The notes below the pieces were generated by a model, which worked only from the letters and a program-made list of their open reading frames with translations, was not told where the DNA came from and did no database searches. Source: JALYUA01 sp038329555 (GTDB lineage: Bacteria; Acidobacteriota; Thermoanaerobaculia; UBA5066; Gp7-AA6). Taken from it: 12,759 nucleotides of DNA. The DNA is taken from NCBI GenBank assembly GCA_038329555.1, contig JBBQNC010000072.1:1-12759 (forward strand), read 5' to 3'. Position numbers and translations under genes: made by a program. Every line of letters starts with the position of its first letter. The stretch's first letter is position 1. This document shows, one piece after another, positions 1 to 5,787 of the stretch.

Positions 1-579
1 GGCGGTGTCATCCCCATCATCTTTGCCGTGTCGATCCTTTCGATCCCGTCGTATCTCGCGAACTTCGTCGGCGCGGACTGGATGAAGCGGATCGCGAGCT
101 CGCTCGGTCAGGGTCAGCCTCTCTACGTGATCCTGTACGCCGTCGGCATCCTCTTCTTCTGCTACTTCTACACGTCCATCGTCTTCAACCCGACGGACAC
201 CGCGGACAACATGCGCAAGTACGGCGGCTTCATTCCGGGCATCCGCCCCGGCCGGAAGACCGCGGACTACATCGACATGGTTCTCTCGCGCCTGACGATC
301 GTCGGGGCCGTGTATCTGACTTTCGTGGCCCTGCTTCCCGAGTTCCTGGCGAGCGGGTTCAAGGTGCAGAGCCTGCCCTTCATCGGCCCGGGGCTCGACG
401 CCGCCCTGCCGCGCTTCTTCACCCAGGGGTTCGGCTTCAACTTCTATTTCGGCGGCACGTCGCTTTTGATCGTCGTCGGCGTCGCCATGGACACCGTCCA
501 GCAGATCGAGTCGAAGCTCGTCGAGCATCACTACACCGGGTTCTTGAAGAAGAGCCGGATCCGCGGACGCCGCGTCTGA
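1..579 (+). CDS. secY: Preprotein translocase subunit SecY, C-terminal part (5' end outside window)
   Basis: SecY is the channel subunit of the SecYEG inner-membrane translocon, which threads unfolded preproteins through the membrane with SecA. The reading frame is open from base 1 and encodes the last 192 residues. It opens with GGVIPIIFA, matching the start of a late SecY transmembrane helix. It continues through the conserved cytoplasmic loop GGFIPGIRPGRKTADYID, which contacts SecA and the ribosome in known SecYs, then hydrophobic segments (LTIVGAVYLTFVALLPEF and LLIVVGVAMDTV), and ends in a short basic tail (KKSRIRGRRV). Roughly the last three transmembrane helices are present. The TGA stop shares its A with the ATG of adk, the usual spc-operon order. 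The N-terminal half lies outside the window, so the start cannot be judged. Confidence 0.97.
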   Translation, partial: GGVIPIIFAVSILSIPSYLANFVGADWMKRIASSLGQGQPLYVILYAVGILFFCYFYTSIVFNPTDTADNMRKYGGFIPGIRPGRKTADYIDMVLSRLTIVGAVYLTFVALLPEFLASGFKVQSLPFIGPGLDAALPRFFTQGFGFNFYFGGTSLLIVVGVAMDTVQQIESKLVEHHYTGFLKKSRIRGRRV

Positions 580-1172
580 TGCGAGTCGTCTTCCTCGGCC
601 CTCCCGGAAGCGGGAAGGGCACGCAGGCGAAGCTCCTCTCCGGGCGCCTCGGGGTGCCGGCGATCTCGACGGGCGAGATCCTCAGATCCGCCGTCCGGGA
701 AGGAAGCCCGCTCGGGCTCCGCGCCAAGGCGGTCATGGAGTCGGGCGAGCTCGTCTCCGACGACCTGATGATCGCCCTGATCCGGGATCGGATCGCTCAG
801 GCCGACGCCGCGACCGGGTTCATCCTCGACGGTTTTCCCCGCACCGTCGAGCAGGCGACGGCGCTTCAGAAGCTTCTCGCCGGGAATGGCGCGGGCCTTT
901 CCGCTGTTTTAAACCTCTCGGTCCCGGAAGCGGTCGTCGTCGACCGTCTGCACGGGCGCGCCAAGGACGAGGGACGGGCCGACGACCGTCCGGAGACCAT
1001 CCTGGAGCGCCTGCGCGTGTACCAGGAGAAAACGGAGCCCCTGGCGGGCTTCTATCGGGACCGCAAGCTCCTGACGGATGTGGATGGGATGGGAGACGTG
1101 AACGAAGTCGCGGAACGGATCGACCAGGCGCTCGGCATTGCCCGGGCAGCGCACGCGCAGGGGAAAGCATGA
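579..1172 (+). CDS. adk: Adenylate kinase (short-lid type)
   Basis: Cytoplasmic enzyme converting AMP + ATP to 2 ADP. Residues 7-15 form the P-loop GPPGSGKGT. STGEILR at 30-36 belongs to the AMP-binding region, and DGFPRT at 84-89 is the family signature. Between VDRLHGR (about 121-127) and RADDRPETI (133-141) the LID is reduced to a few residues. The roughly 30-residue LID and any four-cysteine zinc knuckle of long-type enzymes are absent, which explains the length of 197 residues against about 214 in E. coli. The catalytic arginines of the lid region (R123, R127, R133 and nearby) appear retained. The ATG overlaps the secY stop by one base without a clear Shine-Dalgarno, pointing to translational coupling. 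The stop overlaps map by 4 nt (ATGA). Confidence 0.97.
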   Translation: MRVVFLGPPGSGKGTQAKLLSGRLGVPAISTGEILRSAVREGSPLGLRAKAVMESGELVSDDLMIALIRDRIAQADAATGFILDGFPRTVEQATALQKLLAGNGAGLSAVLNLSVPEAVVVDRLHGRAKDEGRADDRPETILERLRVYQEKTEPLAGFYRDRKLLTDVDGMGDVNEVAERIDQALGIARAAHAQGKA

Positions 1173-1942
1173 TCACGATCCGCAGCGAAAAGGAGCTCGC
1201 GTTGCTCGAGCAGGCGTCCCGCGTCGTGCTCGAAACGCTCGACGTCGTCGAGAAGGCCGTGGCTCCGGGCGTGACGACCGAAGAGCTCGATCGAATCGCG
1301 GAGGAGGAGATCCGCCGCCGGGGCGCCAAACCCGCGTTTCTGGGCTATCGCGGTTATCCGAAGACCCTCTGCACGTCGGTCAACGACGAAGTCGTCCACG
1401 GGATTCCGGGCAAGCGGGCGCTCCAGGACGGGGACGTCATCGGAGTCGACTGCGGCGCGGTCGTGGGGGGCTACTTCGGCGACGCCTCGCGGACCATGCC
1501 GGTGGGCCGCATCCGCGCCGACATTCTCGAGCTTCTCGAGGTGACCCGCAACGGCCTCGAAGCCGGCATCGCGGCCGCGCGGCCGGGCAACCGTGTCTCC
1601 GACATCGGCGCGGCGGTCGAAGCCGTGGCGATCCCGCACGGCTATGGCGTCGTCCGCGATTTCGTCGGACACGGCGTCGGAACGGCGCTCCATGAAGAGC
1701 CGCAGATTCCCAACTACGGTCCGGGCGGGCGGGGGAGTCTCCTCCGCGCGGGCATGGTGATCGCGATCGAGCCGATGTTCAATCTCGGACGGGCCGAGGT
1801 GAGCACGGCCAAGGACGGCTGGACCGTTCGGACTCGCGACGGAAGCGTGTCCGCGCACTTCGAGAACACCGTGGCCATCGAAGCCGACGGGGCGGTCGTG
1901 CTCGGTCTCGGCCGGCTCGCCCGGACAGCGGTGGCCTCCTGA
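1169..1942 (+). CDS. map: Type I methionine aminopeptidase
   Basis: Dinuclear-metal protease that removes the initiator methionine from nascent proteins at the ribosome. All five metal ligands of the family are visible: D94 (VIGVDCG), D105 (FGDASRT), H168 (VGHGVG), E201 (AIEPMF) and E232 (HFENT). H77 (VVHGIP) and H175 (LHEEP) match the substrate-binding histidines. At 257 residues it is the compact type Ia form, with no N-terminal SH3 or zinc-finger extension. An AGGGGAA stretch just upstream of the ATG can act as ribosome binding site. The start overlaps adk by 4 nt and the stop overlaps infA by 1 nt. The adk-map-infA order is common in bacteria outside the Enterobacteria. Confidence 0.97.
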   Translation: MITIRSEKELALLEQASRVVLETLDVVEKAVAPGVTTEELDRIAEEEIRRRGAKPAFLGYRGYPKTLCTSVNDEVVHGIPGKRALQDGDVIGVDCGAVVGGYFGDASRTMPVGRIRADILELLEVTRNGLEAGIAAARPGNRVSDIGAAVEAVAIPHGYGVVRDFVGHGVGTALHEEPQIPNYGPGGRGSLLRAGMVIAIEPMFNLGRAEVSTAKDGWTVRTRDGSVSAHFENTVAIEADGAVVLGLGRLARTAVAS

Positions 1943-2160
1943 TGTCGAAGGAAGAGGCGATCGAAGTCATGGCCACGGTCGTCGAACCGTTGCCGAATGC
2001 GATGTTCAAAGTGGAGCTCGAGAACAAGCACCAGGTGCTCGCGCACATCTCCGGGAAGATGCGCAAAAACTTCATCCGGATCCTGCCGGGGGACAAGGTG
2101 CTGGTCGAGTTGTCGCCGTACGACCTGTCTCGCGGACGGATCATCTACAGGTACAAGTGA
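1942..2160 (+). CDS. infA: Translation initiation factor IF-1
   Basis: IF-1 binds the 30S A site during initiation together with IF-2 and IF-3. The 72-residue product is the normal length for the family. It consists of a single S1/OB fold with the conserved stretches ATVVEPLPNAMFKVEL, LAHISGKMRKNFIRILPGD and the C-terminal SRGRIIYRYK. Its ATG shares one base with the map stop and lacks a recognisable Shine-Dalgarno, so expression is probably coupled to map. A tract of 7-bp repeats starts 4 nt after its stop codon. Confidence 0.97.
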   Translation: MSKEEAIEVMATVVEPLPNAMFKVELENKHQVLAHISGKMRKNFIRILPGDKVLVELSPYDLSRGRIIYRYK

Positions 2161-2164
2161 GCAG

Positions 2165-2194
2165 AGCTGTCAGCTGTCAGCTCTCAGCTTTCAG
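2165..2194 (+). repeat. Heptad repeat tract, infA-rpmJ gap
   Basis: Four exact-register 7-bp units follow each other (AGCTGTC twice, then AGCTCTC, then AGCTTTC) with a trailing AG. Positions 2170-2188 are the exact reverse complement of 2361-2379 on the other side of rpmJ. The tract lies between the infA stop and the rpmJ ribosome binding site. It is in the opposite orientation to the tract after rpmJ. Confidence 0.85.
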
Positions 2195-2233
2195 GGTGAA
2201 AAGAGTCACGAGCGCGAGGAGTTCGAGGAAGTC

Positions 2234-2347
2234 ATGAAAGTCAGAGCGTCCGTCAAGAAAATCTGCGTGAAGTGCAAGATCGTCCACCGCAAGGGAGTCG
2301 TCCGAGTGATCTGCTCGATTCCCAAGCACAAGCAGAGGCAGGGCTGA
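2234..2347 (+). CDS. rpmJ: 50S ribosomal protein L36 (zinc-ribbon form)
   Basis: L36 is the smallest 50S protein and binds 23S rRNA near the peptidyl-transferase region. The 37-residue product is full length for the C+ form: MKVRASVKK, then CVKC, an internal cysteine and a histidine. C11, C14, C27 and H32 form the expected zinc ribbon, and the basic end KHKQRQG is canonical. Two purine-rich boxes precede the ATG (GAGGA near 2216-2220 and 2225-2229); the nearer one is well placed. It is unusually isolated, with 73 bp before and 54 bp after, and both gaps are filled by heptad repeats that are inverted with respect to each other. Confidence 0.96.
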   Translation: MKVRASVKKICVKCKIVHRKGVVRVICSIPKHKQRQG

Positions 2348-2360
2348 GCTCCGCCGTCCG

Positions 2361-2391
2361 GCTGAGAGCTGACAGCTGAAAGCTGAGAGCT
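2361..2391 (-). repeat. Heptad repeat tract, rpmJ-rpsM gap (inverted partner of 2165-2194)
   Basis: On the plus strand the units are CTGAGAG, CTGACAG, CTGAAAG, CTGAGAG, i.e. the same heptad family as at 2165-2194 but reversed. The segment GCTGAGAGCTGACAGCTGA (2361-2379) is perfectly complementary to 2170-2188. After one mismatch, 2381-2384 also pairs with 2165-2168. The rpsM ribosome binding site AGAGGA follows directly at 2392-2397. Confidence 0.85.
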
Positions 2392-2401
2392 AGAGGAACC
2401 T

Positions 2402-2785
2402 ATGGCCCGTATTTCTGGCGTGGATCTGCCCCTGAACAAGCGAGTCGAGATCGGCCTGACCTACATCTTCGGGATCGGGCGGCCGAAGGCGAACTTCATC
2501 CTCGAGAAGGCGGACGTGCGGCCCGACACGCGCGTCAAGGACCTCTCCGAGGAGGAGGTCGTGCGGATCCGCAAGATCATCACCGACGACGTGAAGGTCG
2601 AGGGCGACCTGCGCCGCGACACGTCGATGGACATCAAGCGTCTGATGGACATCGGCTGCTAACGCGGGATGCGGCACCGCCGGAATCTCCCGGTCCGCGG
2701 CCAGCGGACGCACACGAACGCCAGGACGCGGAAGGGCCCGCGCAAGGGGACGATTGCCGGCAAGAAGAAGGCGACGAAGAAGTAA
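2402..2785 (+). CDS. rpsM: 30S ribosomal protein S13, interrupted by an in-frame TAA at codon 87
   Basis: S13 sits in the 30S head and contacts the P-site tRNA and bridge B1 to the 50S subunit. The ATG at 2402 is preceded by AGAGGA, and the product starts with the canonical MARISGVDLP and YIFGIGRPKA. Codon 87 (2660-2662) is TAA. The conserved S13 context here is G-C/S-Y-R-G-M/L-R-H-R, and the sequence reads GC-stop-RGMRHRRNLPVRGQRTH. A single C-to-A change in TAC would create it. After the TAA the same frame continues with the conserved basic tail (TNARTRKGPRKG...KKATKK) to a normal TAA at 2783-2785, giving 127 codons, the usual size. Without the tail the 86-residue product would lack the rRNA/tRNA-binding extension. 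A base-call or assembly error is the likeliest explanation; readthrough or a real mutation cannot be excluded. The S13 identity is certain, its integrity is not. Confidence 0.9.
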
Positions 2786-2788
2786 TGG

Positions 2789-2820
2789 AGCTTTCAGCTG
2801 TCAGCGGTCAGGTCTCAGCC
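2789..2820 (+). repeat. Heptad repeat tract, left arm in rpsM-rpsK gap
   Basis: Units in strict 7-bp register (AGCTTTC, AGCTGTC, AGCGGTC, AGGTCTC, then AGCC) begin 3 nt after the rpsM stop. They have the same orientation as the tract after infA. The end TCAGCC can pair with GGCTGA at 2828-2833. Confidence 0.8.
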
Positions 2821-2827
2821 GGATCCT

Positions 2828-2876
2828 GGCTGAAGCGCTCGAATGGCTGAAGGCTGATAGCTAATGGCTGATAGCG
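2828..2876 (-). repeat. Heptad repeat tract, right arm in rpsM-rpsK gap
   Basis: On the plus strand one GGCTGAA unit (2828-2834) is followed, after 10 bp, by GGCTGAA, GGCTGAT, AGCTAAT and GGCTGAT in register from 2845 to 2872, plus a partial unit. The orientation is reversed relative to 2789-2820. The rpsK ribosome binding site (CGAGGAA) comes directly after it. Confidence 0.8.
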
Positions 2877-2894
2877 AGAACAACGAGGAACACA

Positions 2895-3338
2895 ATGGCT
2901 GAAGCCACTCCCGCATCCGCGACACCCGAGAAGCCCGCCGCTGCAAAGACCGGCAAGCGGAGCCGCGCCGGAGGAAAGAAGGAGAAGAAGTCGATCCCCC
3001 ATGCGGTTGCGACCGTGCAGGCGTCCTTCAACAACACGGTGATCGCCATCGCGGACCAGGAGGGCGGAATCCTCGCGTGGTCCTCGGCGGGGCGCATCGG
3101 GTTCAAGGGCTCGCGCAAGGGCACGCCTTTCGCGGCCCAGCTCGCGGCGGCCAACTGCGCCGAGGGCGCGAAGGAACACGGCGTCCGTTCGGTGGACGTC
3201 CGCGTCACCGGCCCGGGGGCGGGGCGTGAATCCGCCATCCGCGCGCTGCAGGCCAATGGCCTCGACATCAAGTCGATCAAGGACACGACGCCGATCCCGC
3301 ACAACGGGTGTCGGCCGAGAAAGAGGCGGAGAGTGTAA
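2895..3338 (+). CDS. rpsK: 30S ribosomal protein S11
   Basis: S11 lies on the 30S platform and lines the mRNA exit path of the E site. The conserved core runs from about residue 31 (KKSIPHAVATVQASFNNTVI) through AWSSAGRIGFKGSRKGTPFA, the GPGAGRESAIRALQ signature, and the end PIPHNGCRPRKRRRV. The 147-residue length exceeds the usual 125-130 because of an N-terminal Ala/Pro/Lys-rich extension of about 20-30 residues, which is probably disordered. The ATG at 2895 has a GAGGA box 5-6 nt upstream. It is flanked on both sides by heptad repeats rather than being tightly coupled to rpsM and rpsD. Confidence 0.97.
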   Translation: MAEATPASATPEKPAAAKTGKRSRAGGKKEKKSIPHAVATVQASFNNTVIAIADQEGGILAWSSAGRIGFKGSRKGTPFAAQLAAANCAEGAKEHGVRSVDVRVTGPGAGRESAIRALQANGLDIKSIKDTTPIPHNGCRPRKRRRV

Positions 3339-3343
3339 GAGAG

Positions 3344-3371
3344 GGTGACAGGTGACAGGAGACCGGTGACG
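3344..3371 (-). repeat. Heptad repeat tract, left arm in rpsK-rpsD gap
   Basis: On the plus strand the units are GGTGACA, GGTGACA, GGAGACC, GGTGACG, in strict 7-bp register and starting 5 nt after the rpsK stop. Rotated by one base they read GTGACAG, one base away from the CTGACAG unit after rpmJ. The last 10 bases of the hairpin arm (3363-3372) pair perfectly with 3392-3401. Confidence 0.8.
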
Positions 3372-3380
3372 GCAGCCCCG

Positions 3381-3408
3381 ACACCGGACGCCCGTCACCG
3401 GACACCGC
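3381..3408 (+). repeat. Heptad repeat tract, right arm in rpsK-rpsD gap
   Basis: Units ACACCGG, ACGCCCG, TCACCGG and ACACCGC are in 7-bp register and in inverted orientation to 3344-3371. CCGTCACCGG (3392-3401) is the exact complement of CCGGTGACGG (3363-3372), so the mRNA can form a 10-bp stem with a 19-nt loop. Confidence 0.8.
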
Positions 3409-3481
3409 GTCTGTAAACCGGCGTTGGATCTCTGGCCGGGAGGAAGGACGTAAACCTAATTTAGGGATCTGGGAGGTTTCT

Positions 3482-4108
3482 TTGGCTCGTCACACCGAGG
3501 CGGTTTGCCGGCTCTGCCGGCGCGAAGGGATGAAGCTGTTCCTCAAGGGGGACCGCTGTTTCAAGGACAAGTGCTCGATCGAGCGGCGGAACTACCCGCC
3601 GGGTCAGCATGGACGCCGGCGCTCCAAGCTCCTGGGGTACGGCATCCAGCTGCGGGAAAAGCAGAAGGTCAAGCGGATCTACGGGCTTCTCGAGAGCCAG
3701 TTCCGTCTGACGTTCGCGCGGGCGGAGCGTCACAAGGGCATCACGGGCGCCAACCTGCTCGCGGAGCTCGAGAGGCGTCTCGACAACGTCGTCTATTCGC
3801 TGGGGTTCGCGGCCTCGCGCGCGCAGGCGCGCCAGCTCGTTCGCCACGGCCACGTGACGGTCAACGCGAAGAAGGTGACGATCCCGTCCTACAGCCTGGG
3901 GAAGGGGGACGTGATCACCATCAAGGAGAAGAGCCGCGTCAACGAGCAGATCAAGGCGTCGGTCGAAACGGCCCGGGCGCGCGGCGTTCCGGGGTGGCTC
4001 GATCTTTCGCCCGAGAGCTTCTCGGGGCGCGTCGTCGAATTGCCGAAGCGTGAAGACATCAAGCTCCCGATCACCGAGCAGTTGATCGTCGAGCTCTATT
4101 CCAAGTAG
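3482..4108 (+). CDS. rpsD: 30S ribosomal protein S4 (zinc-finger form), TTG start
   Basis: S4 nucleates 30S assembly by binding the 5' domain of 16S rRNA and represses the alpha operon in several bacteria. The start is TTG at 3482: GGGAGG at 3471-3476 lies 5 nt upstream, and the product then begins M-ARHTEAVCRLCRREG, as in the family. C9, C12, C26 and C31 (CX2C...CX4C) form a zinc finger, so this is the C+ type of S4. Residues about 96-160 are the S4 RNA-binding domain (LERRLDNVVYSLGFAASRAQ ... VNAKKVTIPSY). The length of 208 residues is normal. The rare start codon may lower its synthesis relative to neighbours. It is 19 bp from rpoA and 143 bp from rpsK. Confidence 0.97.
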   Translation: MARHTEAVCRLCRREGMKLFLKGDRCFKDKCSIERRNYPPGQHGRRRSKLLGYGIQLREKQKVKRIYGLLESQFRLTFARAERHKGITGANLLAELERRLDNVVYSLGFAASRAQARQLVRHGHVTVNAKKVTIPSYSLGKGDVITIKEKSRVNEQIKASVETARARGVPGWLDLSPESFSGRVVELPKREDIKLPITEQLIVELYSK

Positions 4109-4127
4109 CCGCGGACGGAGGAAGAAC

Positions 4128-5108
4128 ATGACACTCTGGAAGGGATTTCAGAAGCCCAAGCGGCTCGACGTGGACGGCGAGACGCTGACGGCGACGTACG
4201 GAAAGTTTTATGCGCAGCCGTTCGAGCGCGGCTTTGGCACGACGGTCGGGAACGCGCTCCGGCGCGTGCTGCTCTCCTCCATCGAGGGAGCGGCGATTAC
4301 GGCGGTGAAAATCGAGGGAGTTCTCCACGAGTTCTCGTCGCTTCCGGGCGTCGTAGAGGACGTGACGGACATCATCCTCAATCTGAAGCAGATCCCGATC
4401 AAGATGCACACCAACGACGAGAGGATTCTCACCTTGGACACGGACAAGAAGGGCAAGATCACGGCGGCCGACCTGAAGGGCGACTCCGCGATCGAGATCC
4501 TCGACCCGTCCGCTCCGATCGCGACCCTTTCGGAGAACGGGAAGCTCCAGATGGAGCTGCGCGTATCCATGGGCCGCGGATACGTCTCCGCGGACAAGAA
4601 CTTCGACGAGGACATGGGGATCGGGTACATCCCGATCGACTCCGTTCACTCGCCCGTGCGGCGCGTGAACTACCACGTCGAGGCCGCCCGCATCGGTCAG
4701 GCGACCGACTACGACCGGCTCGTGCTCGAGGTCTGGACGAACGGCACCGTGTCGCCGGCGGACGCCGTCGGGCTCGCGGCCACGCTCCTGCGGGATCACC
4801 TCACGATCTTCATCAATGTCGAGCATGAGACGGCGCTCGACGGGGGCGGCGACGGCGAGCTCCCGGAGAACCTGGCGGAGTACCTGAACCGCTCGGTCGA
4901 CGAGCTCGAGCTCTCCGTTCGCAGCGCCAACTGCCTGAAGAACGCGGGCATCCGGACCATTCGGGAGCTCGTCCAGAAGAGCGAAAAAGACATGCTCGAG
5001 ACGAAGAACTTCGGCCGCAAGTCCTTGAACGAGATCCGGGACATCCTGCGGCCGATGGGTCTGTCCCTCGGGATGGAGCTCGAGCCGATGGAAGCGAAGA
5101 GCGAATAA
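4128..5108 (+). CDS. rpoA: DNA-directed RNA polymerase subunit alpha
   Basis: Alpha dimerises to start RNA polymerase assembly, and its C-terminal domain contacts UP elements and activators. The N-terminal domain shows ERGFGTTVGNALRRVLLSS, with R45 at the conserved assembly position, and the AVKIEGVLHEFSSLPGVVED segment. A flexible linker containing GGGDGELPEN leads to the C-terminal domain from about residue 255. There VDELELSVRSANCLKNAGI places R265 exactly as in E. coli, the key DNA-contact residue. The 326-residue length is typical. The ribosome binding site GGAGGA ends 5 nt before the ATG. Its stop is 3 nt before rplQ. Confidence 0.98.
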   Translation: MTLWKGFQKPKRLDVDGETLTATYGKFYAQPFERGFGTTVGNALRRVLLSSIEGAAITAVKIEGVLHEFSSLPGVVEDVTDIILNLKQIPIKMHTNDERILTLDTDKKGKITAADLKGDSAIEILDPSAPIATLSENGKLQMELRVSMGRGYVSADKNFDEDMGIGYIPIDSVHSPVRRVNYHVEAARIGQATDYDRLVLEVWTNGTVSPADAVGLAATLLRDHLTIFINVEHETALDGGGDGELPENLAEYLNRSVDELELSVRSANCLKNAGIRTIRELVQKSEKDMLETKNFGRKSLNEIRDILRPMGLSLGMELEPMEAKSE

Positions 5109-5111
5109 GCC

Positions 5112-5726
5112 ATGATGCACAACCGAGCCGGGCGAAAGCTCCGGCGCAGGACCTCCCACCGGCTGGCGATGTTCGCGAACCAGCTCGACTCGCTGATGAC
5201 GCACGAGCGGATTCAGACGACGCTGACGAAGGCGAAAGAGCTGCGCCCGCTCGCCGAGAAGCTGATCACGGCCGCCAAGAGCGACGGGATCGCCGCCCGG
5301 CGCAAGGTCGCTCAATGGATCCCCGATCGGACCACCGTGAAGAAGGTCTTCGAGAACATCGCTCCGAGGTTCGTGGATCGTCCGGGCGGCTACACGCGGA
5401 TCCTCCGGCTGGGCTCCCGACTGGGCGACGGCGCGGAGGCGGCGATCCTGGAGCTCGTGGACTACCGCTTCGAAGCCAAGGAGAAAGGGCCCCGCAAGGA
5501 GTCCCTCTCCGACCGGGCCCGCCGGGCGTCCGGCGGCCGGGTCGAAACGGTTCGCAAGGAGAAGCCCGAGCCCGAGGGAGCCGAAGGCGCGGAGGAGGCG
5601 CCGGCGGAGCGCAGCGCCGGCCCGAAGAAGCCTCGTCCCACGCGCGGCCCGAAGTCCGCGAAGGCCGCCAGGCCCGGGCCCAAGAAGGGGCCCAGCCGGA
5701 CCGGCCCGTCGAAGCGCGGCGCCTAA
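5112..5726 (+). CDS. rplQ: 50S ribosomal protein L17 with long basic C-terminal extension
   Basis: L17 binds 23S rRNA near the peptide exit tunnel. Residues 1-120 are the canonical protein: MMHNRAGRKLRRRTSHRLAM, the LMTHERIQTTLTKAKELRPL block and the end GAEAAILELVDYRF. After that, about 84 extra residues rich in K, R, P, A, G and E bring the length to 204 against the usual 115-130; they are low-complexity and probably disordered. ATG codons at 5112 and 5115 are both possible starts. Neither has a strong Shine-Dalgarno, and the 3-nt gap to rpoA suggests coupling. It is the last gene of the ribosomal cluster; an imperfect hairpin follows. Confidence 0.96.
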   Translation: MMHNRAGRKLRRRTSHRLAMFANQLDSLMTHERIQTTLTKAKELRPLAEKLITAAKSDGIAARRKVAQWIPDRTTVKKVFENIAPRFVDRPGGYTRILRLGSRLGDGAEAAILELVDYRFEAKEKGPRKESLSDRARRASGGRVETVRKEKPEPEGAEGAEEAPAERSAGPKKPRPTRGPKSAKAARPGPKKGPSRTGPSKRGA

Positions 5727-5738
5727 CGATTCCGTCCC

Positions 5739-5778
5739 CTCCGGCCGGATGAGCGGGAAGCTCGGGATTCCGCCGGAG
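5739..5778 (+). terminator. Imperfect hairpin between rplQ and the VanZ-family gene
   Basis: CTCCGGC (5739-5745) pairs with GCCGGAG (5772-5778). Inside it, GGA pairs with TCC around a one-base bulge, and GAGC (5751-5754) pairs with GCTC (5760-5763). No T-run follows, so it is not a classic Rho-independent terminator. Its 3' arm contains the CGGAG that is the best ribosome binding site for the next gene, so it may instead hide that site. Its role is inferred. Confidence 0.4.
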
Positions 5779-5787
5779 TCGAGCCCG

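Noticed and set aside
1052..1858. 268-codon minus-strand frame under adk and map
   Set aside because: Antisense shadow of two enzymes with complete motifs.
2660..2662. TAA recoded as tyrosine throughout the genome
   Set aside because: TAA is the normal terminator of rpsM itself, rpsK, rpoA, rplQ, pilT and cca, and no other conserved position in the window has TAA for Tyr.
2161..3410. CRISPR array or mobile element made of the heptad tracts
   Set aside because: Units are 7 bp and contiguous with no spacers, and there are no cas genes, transposase or target-site duplications.
5749..5787. ATG 5749 as start of the VanZ-family gene
   Set aside because: No ribosome binding site, position within a hairpin, and the extra 13 residues add nothing family-like.
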